Positions 1 to 11,400 of a DNA stretch of 23,781 nt are shown here, in pieces; the first letter of the stretch is position 1, and every line of letters begins with the position of its first letter. The notes beneath the pieces were generated by a model. That model was not told the DNA's origin and did no database searches. It saw nothing but the letters and a program-made list of their open reading frames with translations. This stretch comes from Plakobranchus ocellatus (taxonomy: Eukaryota; Mollusca; Gastropoda; Plakobranchidae). The stretch spans positions 204,243 through 228,023 of the forward strand of contig BLXT01004499.1 in NCBI GenBank assembly GCA_019648995.1. The letters are read 5' to 3'. The translations under genes were made by a program, and so were the position numbers.

Positions 1-299
1 AAAGTGAGAAAAGGCATTTTTACTTAAGTTTTGAATAATTGAGTCTGTCCTCAATCTGCAATTAGACTAGCAGACAATTTTATGGAAAGTAAGAAAAGTT
101 CATAGTGTTTAGCCCTATATCTAGATCTACAGAAGTCCAAATCTAGAGAGGCCTAATAAGCAAAAAAAATCTCGCAAAAATATCTAGGTTCATACAATAA
201 GTACAGTCAACAGGTCTAAACAGTTATTTTCTCATTAAAACAATTTTTGTTCTAACTTGAAAACTGTAATGTGATTCAGAAACTTATTTTAAAGTGTTT

Positions 300-475
300 C
301 CGTAAGCAGACGTCCGCACCAGTATTGTCTCAGATATACACTGCATTTGTGGTTCCGGTGAAACGACGGGCGCCGCCATTTTGTTTCCGATCAATGACAT
401 ACGCCGTCATAATGGCTGCCACTCCATCAAAAGTAATTCCGAACCACCGACGCTCGCGCCCGACTGCCCAGTTTC
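300..475. promoter_or_regulatory. CpG-rich patch, possible promoter
   Basis: About 17 CpG dinucleotides occur in 180 bp of otherwise AT-rich DNA. The patch contains GCCGCCATTTTG (372-383), the reverse complement of a YY1-type motif that often overlaps a start codon. On the minus strand it opens a 31-codon frame beginning MAAPVVSP (379 down to 284). On the + strand a second ATGGCTGCC lies at 412. No transcript start can be shown from sequence alone. Confidence 0.3.
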
Positions 476-714
476 AAAGCTTAGAGATTGTATACTATTG
501 AATTTGAAAAAAAAAGAAGAAATATTTAACCTAAAACCACACAGAACAACGAAAGGCAAACTAAATTTGGTTTTACCACACTACTATAGCCTAAAAGCAT
601 CTATGTTTGTCAAAAAATGTTTTGGAACACACCGAATTTGTAGATCTAGAGCGAATGTCGCCGCGAACATGGATAAAAAACACAATTTTAATTAAGCAAA
701 AGCACTCTACTTAC

Positions 715-957
715 CTTCGCTAAAGGTGAATTCCAATTAGCACAAGAATCGTCGATGAAAAAAGATTGTGTTTGATCTGCTATCGGGTTCCAAAGTTGCC
801 GTGAAACAAAAGCTAGATGATAGTAAACTATGTAGCGAACGTCGATCAGTGCTGGAAACACACGGCTTCGAAACGAAAATATCTGATAAAGTGTCTCTAA
901 ATGCACGAAACTTCCTTCTGTCGGGGTTGTATACACACTACTAATATCAAGCATCAC
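715..957 (-). CDS. Unrecognised exon-like ORF with consensus splice donor
   Basis: An open minus-strand frame runs from ATG at 957 through 81 codons to a consensus donor, GCGAAG|GTAAGT (GT at 714-713). The protein is rich in aromatic and hydrophobic residues, for example VHLETLYQIFSFRSRVFPAL and VRYIVYYHLAF. I do not recognise it. If real, it would be the 5' part of a gene transcribed opposite to UBE3B, but no convincing downstream exon was found between 1 and 700. It could be a chance frame or a transposon remnant. The good donor is the only positive sign. Confidence 0.25.
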
Positions 958-1412
958 GTTTTTACCACCAAAAGAGTGATCATTATATCATTACTATTAA
1001 ATTTATTGTGTTTTTAACAGCGTTGACACTTATTCTTGCATTAAATAACACCTCAAAGGTTTTTTAAGTACAGTTTGGTTCTAATAATAGCTTATATTTA
1101 CATAGTATTTTAGTGGGAAATGCTGTGTTTCTGAAAAACGACGTTCGTAAAGAAAAAAAAATAATTCAAAATAGAAATATGTCATCAAGTTGCATTTTGT
1201 TGCTTCTTGTGTTAATTTGAGGCACAGATAACACATTGAAAGTTAAATGAATGTTTATTTTAGGTTATCTTTCTCACAACATTGTATGCAAGTTGCAACC
1301 TCTATACAACCCCCAATTTTGTGAAACCCGCCATGGTCTTCCTCAATCACACAGCCTGGGCCATGCACAACTTTTATCGCTGACCACAATATCTGCGTAA
1401 CTCTCCACCGAC

Positions 1413-1897
1413 TTGGGAGAAGACCTCCACAAAACAGGTGAAGGAGCAGGCAGAAAACGGAAGATGGTAATGTGTAGGCTTCGGGTGGGCCACACATGGC
1501 TCACCGAGAGCTACATTTTAAAAAATGAGGAGGAACCTTTTCGCTATGCCTGCGACAGCCTTCACACTGTCCGGCATATTTTAATTGAATGCCCAGACTT
1601 TCAAATCACCAGGGGGAGATACTTCAGTGTAACTGACCTGTACAGACTTTTCCAAGAGGTCAATCCCTCTCGCATAGTTGGTTACTTAAACAAACTCGGT
1701 GTCTATGAAAATATCTGAGGTTTTGTACAGATTCCTTTTAAAGTTTTTCTCCATATGCTCTGTTGTATTTTAATGGATTTTTATCTTTGTTTTAATTTAC
1801 ATGAGCATTTGCTGGAAGTGCATGAGAGAGAGTGAATGAACAGAAACCCTGAGATCACCGCTTGATGGTGGACTGGGTATGCCAATAATCAATCAAT
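1413..1897 (+). mobile_element. LINE copy A, 5'-truncated, 3' end of ORF2 plus 3' UTR
   Basis: This fragment aligns closely with 19453-20034 of copy C. It holds the last roughly 100 codons of ORF2 (1413-1718), starting [19 protein letters not shown] and passing through RLRVGHTWL to the C-terminal zinc-finger-like motif. In that motif the first cysteine is changed to arginine (RYAC instead of CYAC). The 3' UTR follows, ending in the shared hairpin and an AATC-type tail (about 1885-1897). Upstream sequence is unrelated to the LINE, so the copy is 5'-truncated. No clear target-site duplication was found. Confidence 0.85.
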
Positions 1898-2308
1898 TAA
1901 AGAATGAGTGAGCTTGATGGCTTGGAATCAAAACATCAAGATATACGTAAAATATGGATTTACTTATCCAAATGATTTTCACATTGCATCTTTAGATCAT
2001 GTGACTTGATTCATGGTTTCAATAATGAATATTTGGAAAACAGATTTGTCTTGCTATGTTGAGGAATTGTGATATCATGAAAATTTCTTCTTCAAACTTA
2101 TTTGATGCAATATAGAAGATGCCTCTTTCTATTGGTTCATGAAAAAAAATCTCTTCCACTTATTATAAACACATAAAAAGCGATAAATTACTGATTTTTG
2201 TAAAGTTACTGTTATTATAAAAAAAATTTAAATGGGTGATCTTTGTAATATAATTTGACTATAACAATAGTACATATACATTTTGGTCTTCTATGCTTTT
2301 CCCTTTAG
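1898..2308. other. Intron sequence, nothing recognised
   Basis: AT-rich DNA between LINE copy A and UBE3B exon a, ending in the exon a acceptor. No ORF or repeat of note. Confidence 0.6.
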
Positions 2309-2483
2309 GGCTGGCATACAATGAAACACTTCTGCCTATCTTATGGAGATTTCTGTGTGATCTTGGCCCCCACTGTGGCCTTAAGACGTTCATCGAACTC
2401 CTAACTCAGGCACCAAATTCCACCATAGATCCAATTTTCAGCCTGTTGTCTTTGTTTTGTGAGACAGCATCCCATATGATCAC
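2309..2483 (+). CDS. UBE3B: UBE3B exon a (175 bp)
   Basis: The acceptor is a pyrimidine stretch ending in TTTAG at 2308; the donor is AC|GTAAGG at 2484. The exon begins with the last two bases of a Gly codon and ends two bases into a Thr codon. It encodes [20 protein letters not shown] and continues to [10 protein letters not shown]. This is a helical segment upstream of the HECT domain, matching the LAYNDTLLPALWRF region of vertebrate UBE3B. Reading past the donor meets a stop at once (TAA at 2485), which supports the splice. Confidence 0.92.
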
Positions 2484-5400
2484 GTAAGGGTGGAGAACAT
2501 TGTCTTTAAAAAGATTTCCAGCATTTTATGAAGCAAATCAAAGGAATATGGTAAACAGTCTAACATATTTGTTTGTGCCTCAGTCCCGAAAAGTAGATAC
2601 CTGTGTAAAAATCGGCTGGGTTTTTTTAGGGTTAGTGCCCATGCCTGAATCTATATACAACTATTATTTTCATCATATTTAGCATTATTTTTAAATGTAA
2701 AAGCACAACTAAGAACAAGAATTAAACAGAAAATATGTTAATTACAACTTCTTGAGAAATAGATATTTATGTCAAGAATATCAGCAAATTATGTTTATGA
2801 GATCAACATGGAAGAGAAAAGTAGTCAGTAAATCGGCATTTCTCTTGACATGTCATAGACTGGTTTTATAACGGATTCCATGGAGTCTTCTCAGCTAGGT
2901 GTTATTGCCATTATTTGTGAAGTGGTTTTTTTTTCAGTTCACGCATAGCTTTGCTCAAATTTTCTTTTGTTTTTCTACAGTCCATTTTTTCTTTTTTATT
3001 ATCTAACATCGACTTTTCAATACATGGCTATTGTGAACTTGAATGAATTCCACCTTTATCTTGCATATTTGAATGATTGATGTATTCCTAACCACATTCT
3101 TGTGAACTGTACTTTAGTGTACGCTGAATAAGCTTCTTTTAGAGGATATAAGCACTGAGGTTTTTTAATTTTAATAAATAAAATCCCACTTTAAAGAAGT
3201 AATAATTTATTGAAAATTTTTTTTGCTCATCTACTTGAAGTTACTGTTCCAACATGAGAACATTATGATTTATCTGAAAACATGTATTTGAAAATCAAAT
3301 ACTAGTGTCAGGATTTGCTGTTTTTCAGGACATTGGACGATATGGAGATGCTGGAGCAGCAGAAAATTTTCTCTGTCCCAGATTATGTCAGGATGAGCGA
3401 GTTTCTCAACCTTTTCATCTTTAAAGTGATCTGGAATAATTTGATTAGCATCGATCACGCCCTGAACTGTCAAGTGTACAACTCCTGCCTCACTCTACTG
3501 ATGATCCTCCATGAGAGAGACAGCAGACACAGCTTCACCCCAGCAAACCACTGGCTCATAAGGTGGATTGGGATACTTCACTTTAGGCTGCATAGAGTTA
3601 TTCGATAAAGAATTACAATTTCATTTTTTTTCTATGATTTGTGAGAGGACCAAATTGTCTTTCCACTTGCCCATCCTGTCTTAATAATTCTTCATTATGT
3701 CAGAAGATAAGGCCAGTTTTTTATTTTTTGTTTTGCTTTTTTTGTCTTGTGAATACTTGTGAACACATTCAGATAACTTTTCAAAATTTTTGTTTTTTGG
3801 GGGTTAGAATACTTTGAACAAGATTTTAGTGAGCCATAAACACTTAGACATGATCATTTCTCATTCATTCAATACTAAATATGTGGCTTTTCAACTTCAT
3901 GCAGTTTTGCATACAAATTTACCTGAAACTGTTGCAATACTTCCATTCTTTCATTTGTAAACTTTTTCATTTAGCCTAGGTGACAATACTCAAGCGACTC
4001 CATTCCAAATTCATGTAAGTTTATGGAATACTGATCCATAAACTTACATGAAAAAAGCGCAGCATGATCAAAAGGCCCATTGCCATTTTTTTTTCCCAAC
4101 TGCCAGTATTTGTATGGGCAAATAGGCCTACTTAGATTTTACAGCCTTGAATCAGAGTTCTGTCAAGTGTACCGCAATTAAATAAAGTGTTCGTCCCAAA
4201 ATCTCGATAAAAAGTGTTTTGTTACTCTAGTATTTTTTTTTTTTATTTAGTCCGTGCAATTCAATAGAAAATGAATTGATGTTGCACTAATTTTAACAGT
4301 CAGCACAGCTTAAAATTATCTCTAGTTTCTGATTTTAACCCCATGTTTGGGGGAGGGGGAATAACCACAAAACTGCCTTTAATTCACTTCTGAACACAGT
4401 GTTAAAAAAATACATAAAACACTTGCATCTTGCCTTGATAGACAAAACAACTAAGCTGTGGGAATATTTGGGCGATGCAGTACTAAGTCTAGTGTATTAA
4501 GCCCACCATGACGGCAAGAGATCAAAGAAATGAGGGGTTGGTTGTTTGCAGGGAGCCCAACCTTCGAGACAGCTCAATACAGTATTATCAAAGAAACTTG
4601 AAGTGCCGACTATGCATCCAGCAGATTAAAACAGTTAAAAGATCGTCTACACAAACTAACATATGCAAAAGCAATTTTAAATTTTCCATAATACTCACCA
4701 AGGTGCCAGTGACTACTTTTTAACTCACTCGCTGCCGAGGCCGAACAGTTTCGGTCTATCTATTTGTACCGCCCGCTGCCGAGACCGAACCCCTTCGGTC
4801 TGATAAATAGCACTCTACAGCCTACATTGACCGAAGTGTTTCGGCCTCGGCAGGCTAGGTGCTCTAGTGATATAAATAAGGGAGAAGTGAATTTTTTAAA
4901 ACTATATAAAAACCCCCGGCAGTCCTCATATTATGACTCTTTAAAGTGTCCGGCAGCGAGTGAGTTAAAATCCTTAATTGATAGGTCTATATGTTGGCAT
5001 GTTAAACCAATGGAGTAATGTTTACTAATCTTATTATTCTCTCCTCCCAAGATCAAGATTCATAAGTATTTTGATTTTGTGTTTGATATTATTGTAATTT
5101 ACATAGTGGTCTTAGACTTGGACTTAAATCTAGACCGAGGCCAATACAGACGTGAGTACCTGACACATTGTACATAATTTGTATCTGTACAATTTGAAAA
5201 TAGGGGATAAGATTATAGTGTAAAAATTAGTTGACACAAACCTACCTGGTCCCACACACACAAATAGTTAGACACTAGGCTTGTTTGTACACAAATTGTA
5301 GGAAGCATTGCACTGCCCTCTGAGTGACATATGTATGAATTACTGGATGAATATTGCAAAGGTACATAGAGAACATTAATCAAGACAGGCGTTGAAATCG

Positions 5401-8400
5401 ATAATAAGACTAATAAGAGACAATATGTCAAAGAGTACTGTACTTAATATTTACAGTCTGGGTTTTTTTCCTTATGATGGCCTTTTTTTTTCTCCCCTGA
5501 AGGAATCTTGAAAAGAAGATTTGGGGTCTTGTAAAAATTTCAGGTGTTTGGTGAGGACCCTATATCAAAAATATTCTCTTCTCAAGGAAAGCAACTTTTA
5601 CTTAAGACATAAGTTCAATGGTTCTTGTCCAGTGATTTTTTGCTTTAAAGATTATTGTAGATGTTCTTTTGCACATTAAAAGGACTACCTCTAAAATAGC
5701 TAGGTAAAGAGAAAATTTATTGAGAAAGCTACTTAGATGGCTTCTGGCCCTGCTCTCCTCTTGAAAAAAAAAACACTACTGGTTTGATACTGCTATACAG
5801 ACAGTTTTTTATTAGTTAATTTGTATCAAAACATCCAAAGGTCTTGCAGGGTATATTAAATATAATCTTCATTCTGCTTCTTGCACAAGTACTTTGATAT
5901 ATGGCAGAAAACAGACAAGGCCATGAAAACGCATTTTCTGCGAGTGCATTAAGATATTTTGTAAAATATCCCATATTTTGCCAGTGAGTTTCTTTTATTC
6001 AAAGGATGTGCTATTCTGGAAGCTATGTTAGCAAGGATTTGCAATAAATTCGTGTTTTAGTGATTTTATGCGTTAGTAAAATTGTTAGGGTGCAGAAATC
6101 ATGACAACAAGGATCTCCTTGGATTTAGGAGTGGACCTTGCCAAGGTAAGACAGAAATAAATATTAACATTTTTTTTCCAAGTTAATGTTTTTTTCATTC
6201 TAAGTTCAAATTGTATACAGATTGAAAGATCATTTTTAAAAAATGTTTAATTAAAAAAAAAAGGTGACGTCATGACCTAGTTCTGTCGTGAAAACCGATG
6301 TGCATTTTTCAATAAATTTAAACCTTAAAAATGATCTGAGTCAGAAATAAACACTTTATACCGAAGAATTAGTACGTCATAAGTATACCAAAGTGTTCAA
6401 ACAGCGTGATTTCATTAATTTAAAACTGCCGGCATTCATTTATTGTGGGCATGCGCTTTCCTGTCACATGAATTCAGGCTGCACATACTAGATGACTAGT
6501 CCTTCTTTTTTTTTTACGTTTATCCGAGGAATAATTGAATAGTTAAAATTTAAAATCGTTTTTTGCTTCTGCTATTAATGAAACATTCGTTTTTCATCCA
6601 TTAAGGCTTTTACTGTCAATTATATACAAGAAATTTTTTTCTGTAGTCTGCGTTAATTTCTGCCTGCACATAGATGAATAAAAAATTGCAGTTGTAAAGG
6701 AAAGAAAGAGTGAAAGTTGCCTTAGACGCTTCCTCATACAACCCTGATAGAGCACGATTTTTTTGCTTTGGTCTCTCCCACAATTCCAGAGAAAAAACGT
6801 TTTAAATGCTAAAATGATACCATTTTAACTACTTTAAAGTAGTTTTGGGTCGTGAATATACTTTGGAGAGTGTAGATCTAGGCCTAATAGTGTTATTCCA
6901 TAGGTTAGATCTAGCAATCGATATCTAGATCTAATCTGGGGTAGACTGAATCAGAAAAATTCCTTGTTCTATTATAAAAGTAGATTTCAAGCCTTCTTCG
7001 GATCATTTGGGCCTAGGTGGTGAAAAATAGTTAATCTTCAATAAAGAGAAAAAAAAAGCCAGCCACGCACCTCCTTTGTCCCTAGACGGTGAAAAATAGT
7101 TAATCTTCAATAAAGAGAAAAAAAAAAGCCAGCCACGCACCTCCTTTGTCCCTAAGAATAAGTCACATGCTAAACTATAGGCCAACCCATAAAGATTTTT
7201 GGAAGCTCTATCCTTATTGTTAAAAATATTCCCATTATTTCCATTTTGTTTCAGAGAACATAATGTAAATTAGCCTATCTGATTAAGATGAACTACATTA
7301 CTAGTAAAAAGGGTTGAAATAAAGGCTATATATTTGATTTAAGTTTATGTAGCTGATTGAAGTTTGAAAAATAATTTCCCTTTCATGCAAATTATAATTA
7401 AACGCTTTATAATCATCAAATTAGAAGCAAAAGGGAAAAAAAGAAAGAAAATTAGGGAAGCAAAGGACAACATTGAAACCAGGGTCATATAATTTAGATA
7501 TACACAATTAGCTATCAAATTTCAAAGTTAACAATTCAGTTTGACACGCAGATAAGTTTCACATAAAAGGTACTTAAAGGCAGAAAACAAACATAATTGA
7601 GTTTAAAAAAAGAGAAAAATTATAAGCATTGATATTGATTAGTATATCTATGATAATTTTTTTTTGTGAACATTTGTGTTCATGCATACTGTATCAAACA
7701 AAAAATGTGTGCAGAAAGCAATCTTTGCACTTTTTTTTTTTCGCAGGTTTTCAAGTTGAGAAGGATCAGAGACAACTGTTTGAGCCTCTGAATTGAGAAA
7801 AATTAACTATAGATCTATATTGGAGAAGGTTACCCTCATCTATATATCAGAGTACCAACCTGGTATATATGATTAGAAAAGAAAAGAAAACAGAAGTAGT
7901 GAATGTTCTTTGAATGTTTGCAGCTCTTTTTCTTTTTCTTTTGCGCATTTCAATGTTCATTTGCTTTCTTATTTTGCTTTTTTTTTTGCCTAGATGTTTG
8001 AAAATCTTCTTTCGATGTTTCAAAATATGTTATCTACAATAAATGTGCATTGTCATAGAATTGTCTTCCTTTCACTTAAAAAACGAGTTTGTAGATTATA
8101 TGAGGTGTGATGACTTATGAAATGCATTTGGAGTGTTTCCTATGGCAAAATAAGATTTCCTGGATTTCAAGAAAATTTGGAGTCGGTGACCTTGACCTTC
8201 TGTAATGCATTATGTAAGAGTGTTGCTCAAAATTTTTGCATTTCTGAATTCTCCAGACTCGGAGCTAAATTTTTATATATGATGCGTCACTGTGCATTAA
8301 ATATGAAAAATGGCCAAAAATTGACTTTTCAAGTAAATGCTCAAAGCCTCTGTCTGTTTTCTGCCATAAGGCTTGTCTACAAAAGAATTTTGATAAGGAA

Positions 8401-11400
8401 CACTAAAAACAGCTCATAAAAAATGCTAAATAAGTTGTTCATCATGCTCCACAATTTTCAGAGATTCACCATCTTCACCATGTTTTTTGTATGAAATACA
8501 TATGATGACCACTTTGGTGTGGGGTCTGAAATTGATCTGTTTTACAACTCCTCCACATTTTTCTTCTGTTTGTTGTAGGGAAGTGAAACCCAGCACATTC
8601 ATATCTGAACTGGAGAAGGAAAAAGGGACGGCCTTGTTTTTGTTGCAAAAGGTTCCACATATCATTCCATTTAATGAGGTAATGGCTAGTAATGGATTCT
8701 TCAACCTTCAACATATATCATTGTAATTGCTGTTGCTGGTACATATTTTTATATAACTACAAATTATGGGACTAGAATCTGTATGCTGAAGATTGCTTTC
8801 ACCTTAATTCCTTAGGTGATGTTCAGGGCTATTCTAAATTATACTTATGCAAATGCTCACTCTCTTTATTTCTTTCTCTTACCCCTTTTTCTCTCCCATT
8901 TGTATTTTTTTTTCTTCATTTGAGTTAAATTGGTTATGTAGTTCAAATCTTTTCCAGTTATGTTTGTTGTTGTGAGGTCTTTGCAGGGCTTGAACTCTGT
9001 TGCTTAACTCTCAGTGAATCCATTATTTTCACTCTATTGCAATTTTGCATGGTAGTGGTATTTTTTAACATTCTCTTATTTTGTAAGGGAATAAGCTATT
9101 TCATCATATTACCCATCATTTTGTGCTGAATTGAATGGAGATTCATTCTCTTATAACATTTTTGTAATATTTTATGTATTTTCAGAACAATATGCATTTA
9201 ATTAAAAGAAAAAATTAAATCGGAAAACGAAAAAATTGCATGCAGCAACAAATTCAAAGAAGGAAAAAAATTCAGTTTTGATAAAAACTTTATAAAATAT
9301 TTATTTTAACTTCGAACAATATCTGTGGAAACAGAAAAAAGACAAACCACAGCAAAAAATACACATTTGATGTGTTTGGTATGGACATGAAGTGACAGTG
9401 TAAATTTTGAAAATCAAGTGTCAAGAAAAAAAAAATACAGCAAGTCCAAACTTGAAGTAAGTGATTTTTTCAGGTCCTAGCTGGTGTGTAAATCTGGGAG
9501 TTGAAGACGAGCTCCTCTCTCAGGTTCAAAATTGGGCACAGGGGTTGTAGGTCCAATATCAGCCAGCCTTTGCACACCAGGGGTCTGCGACATGACTGTT
9601 GTTCCATGGTACATTGCTAGTGAATCAGAAAGAAGAAAAAAAGGATTTAGAAACAGGAAAAAATTAGTATGATTCATACTCACCATATTATTGTGAATTC
9701 CTAGCCTTATCAATTTGAAAATTTCCTTAAATCTCACCAAAATCATGTCTTGCTCTATCTCCTTCTAGATTTAGATCTAGACCTAGATCTAGATCTAGCA
9801 AAGGTGAATGGCTGATCATTAGATCTAATTTTCCAACACGATAAAACAGTTAACTATGTTGTACACATAATTAGGAGATATAAATTAGATCTAGAATCTA
9901 CAGTTTACAGTTTCTTTCAAAATTTAAACCTAGATATATATCTACACACCTTCTCTCTTGGTGGTTTGGTTCAGGATCGTCCTCTTCATCAGTAACATCC
10001 CACTCTTCGTCAGTGTCAGGGATCCATTCTTCCGAATCAGACACATCCAATAAATCCAAAACTTCATGGTCATTAATGTTCAGAAGCCATTTTTATGTTG
10101 TTAGAGGTTGAAAAGGTATAAATTTGTAAAATGTAGACAAAAATTGATGAGCGGTAACAAAATACTGTATACAAAAAATGTAAGGCGGCGGAAGGGAAGC
10201 TCAGGACTAAATGTGCATTTTTAATTAGCATGTTTATTATATTTTTATTGAATTTAGCATCAAAATACACCTTTTTAGGTTTCAGAATATCTTATCTTTC
10301 AATAGAAAATATTCAGAAGTCAAATTCTTTTACAAAAGTGCTTCATTTGAGCGGCAGAGAATGGGGGCATGGTATTGATCACCGGTGATCGAAATCTCTT
10401 ATGTTAATGCCTTTAAGAGTTAACTAAACCTAGGCTTAAAATGATCTAAAGTCACAAGAGTGATATTTGCACCTTTGGGAAAGAAGAAGGAAACACTTGT
10501 CAATTAGGAATTTAACATCTCAGGTAAAGGGTGTTGTTTGGCCAATTCAACTTGCAGCAGTTAAATCAGAAAGAAGAAAGAGTCACAATTTTTGAAACTC
10601 CAAATTGTCCAAACCATGATTTTGCGGAATCACTTCTTTAGCCTCAGTGTTAGCTGCCTGTTTTCTCGACATTAGCCGCTCTTCAACATTGATCCCTTGC
10701 AAATTATTTTGCTTTAGCTGTTGCTTTGGTCGTTCTACCCATCCCGCAAAGATGCTGATTCTTTTTGCTTTTGCCACTCAAATCAGCTCTTGCAACAAAC
10801 TATCTTTTCGTCAACCGATTTTTCTTAATTGAGGTTGAGTGAGAAAGAGAGGAAGTGAAAATCTGAGAATCATTGGTGGAGAGCTAGATGGACAATAAAT
10901 AAATATGAAAATGGCTAAACCCAAAGGAAGTTTAAGAGTTTTCCGTTTTTCCTCTTATTCTTCTTATTAAACATGGGATAAACCGAAAGTGAAATAAAAA
11001 CAACCGGTAAGAACCTCTAAACTGTAAGGCAAAGAGAAGGAGATAGAGAGATGGATAAAAAAGAGAGAAAGATGCATGGATAGGAGTATACATGTCACAT
11101 TGTGATGTGATGATGGGTGGGATTGTTTTAACTTGTTGTTGAAGCTTTGTAGAGTTAACCAATGGTTATTGCTGTTGGAAGAAATTGTGCTAACAAATCA
11201 GTCCTCTTCCTCAGTTTGTTTGAGCTACTCAGCCTCGCTAGATCTAAACTTTTATTCGACTTGCATTATTACTGTTGTAGTCTTCAAGTTCATCTAGTCC
11301 AGAGCAATAATTTCATTAAATTTCTCAAAATGTCAGAGAAAGCTCAAAGGAGCTTTAGAGACTCACTAGAGTTTAAGCTGAAAGTCATCCAGAAAATGAC

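Larger units (their letters stand above)
1..1412. other. Intron or upstream region of UBE3B, no host exon recognised
   Basis: AT-rich DNA apart from a CpG-rich patch near 300-475. No UBE3B-like coding is seen on the + strand. A minus-strand ORF (715-957) and another short minus-strand frame (1255-1400, ending in TAA next to an AATAAA on the minus strand at about 1252-1257) are unassigned. Confidence 0.5.
3563..8578. other. UBE3B intron b-c (5016 bp)
   Basis: Apart from the hairpin at 4010-4052, the MITE at 4724-4964, the exon-like segment at 6096-6145 and the duplication at 7012-7150, this intron shows only AT-rich sequence and T or A tracts. The 100-codon frame at 8117-8419 is not recognised and has no splice or start context. 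Confidence 0.7.

Noticed and set aside
1255..1497. 80-codon minus-strand ORF
   Set aside because: Its 5' part is antisense to LINE copy A. The rest (GPGCVIEEDHGGFHKIGG) is not recognised and lacks splice or start support.
2500..2682. 60-codon + strand ORF after UBE3B exon a
   Set aside because: It lies fully in the intron between two well-supported exons.
8117..8419. 100-codon + strand ORF in the b-c intron
   Set aside because: No recognisable domain, no splice-site support, and not part of the UBE3B reading. It may be a decayed repeat but nothing firm is visible.
10583..10777. 64-codon minus-strand ORF rich in Lys, Gln and Asn
   Set aside because: No family pattern, and frames on both strands are open by chance in this stretch.
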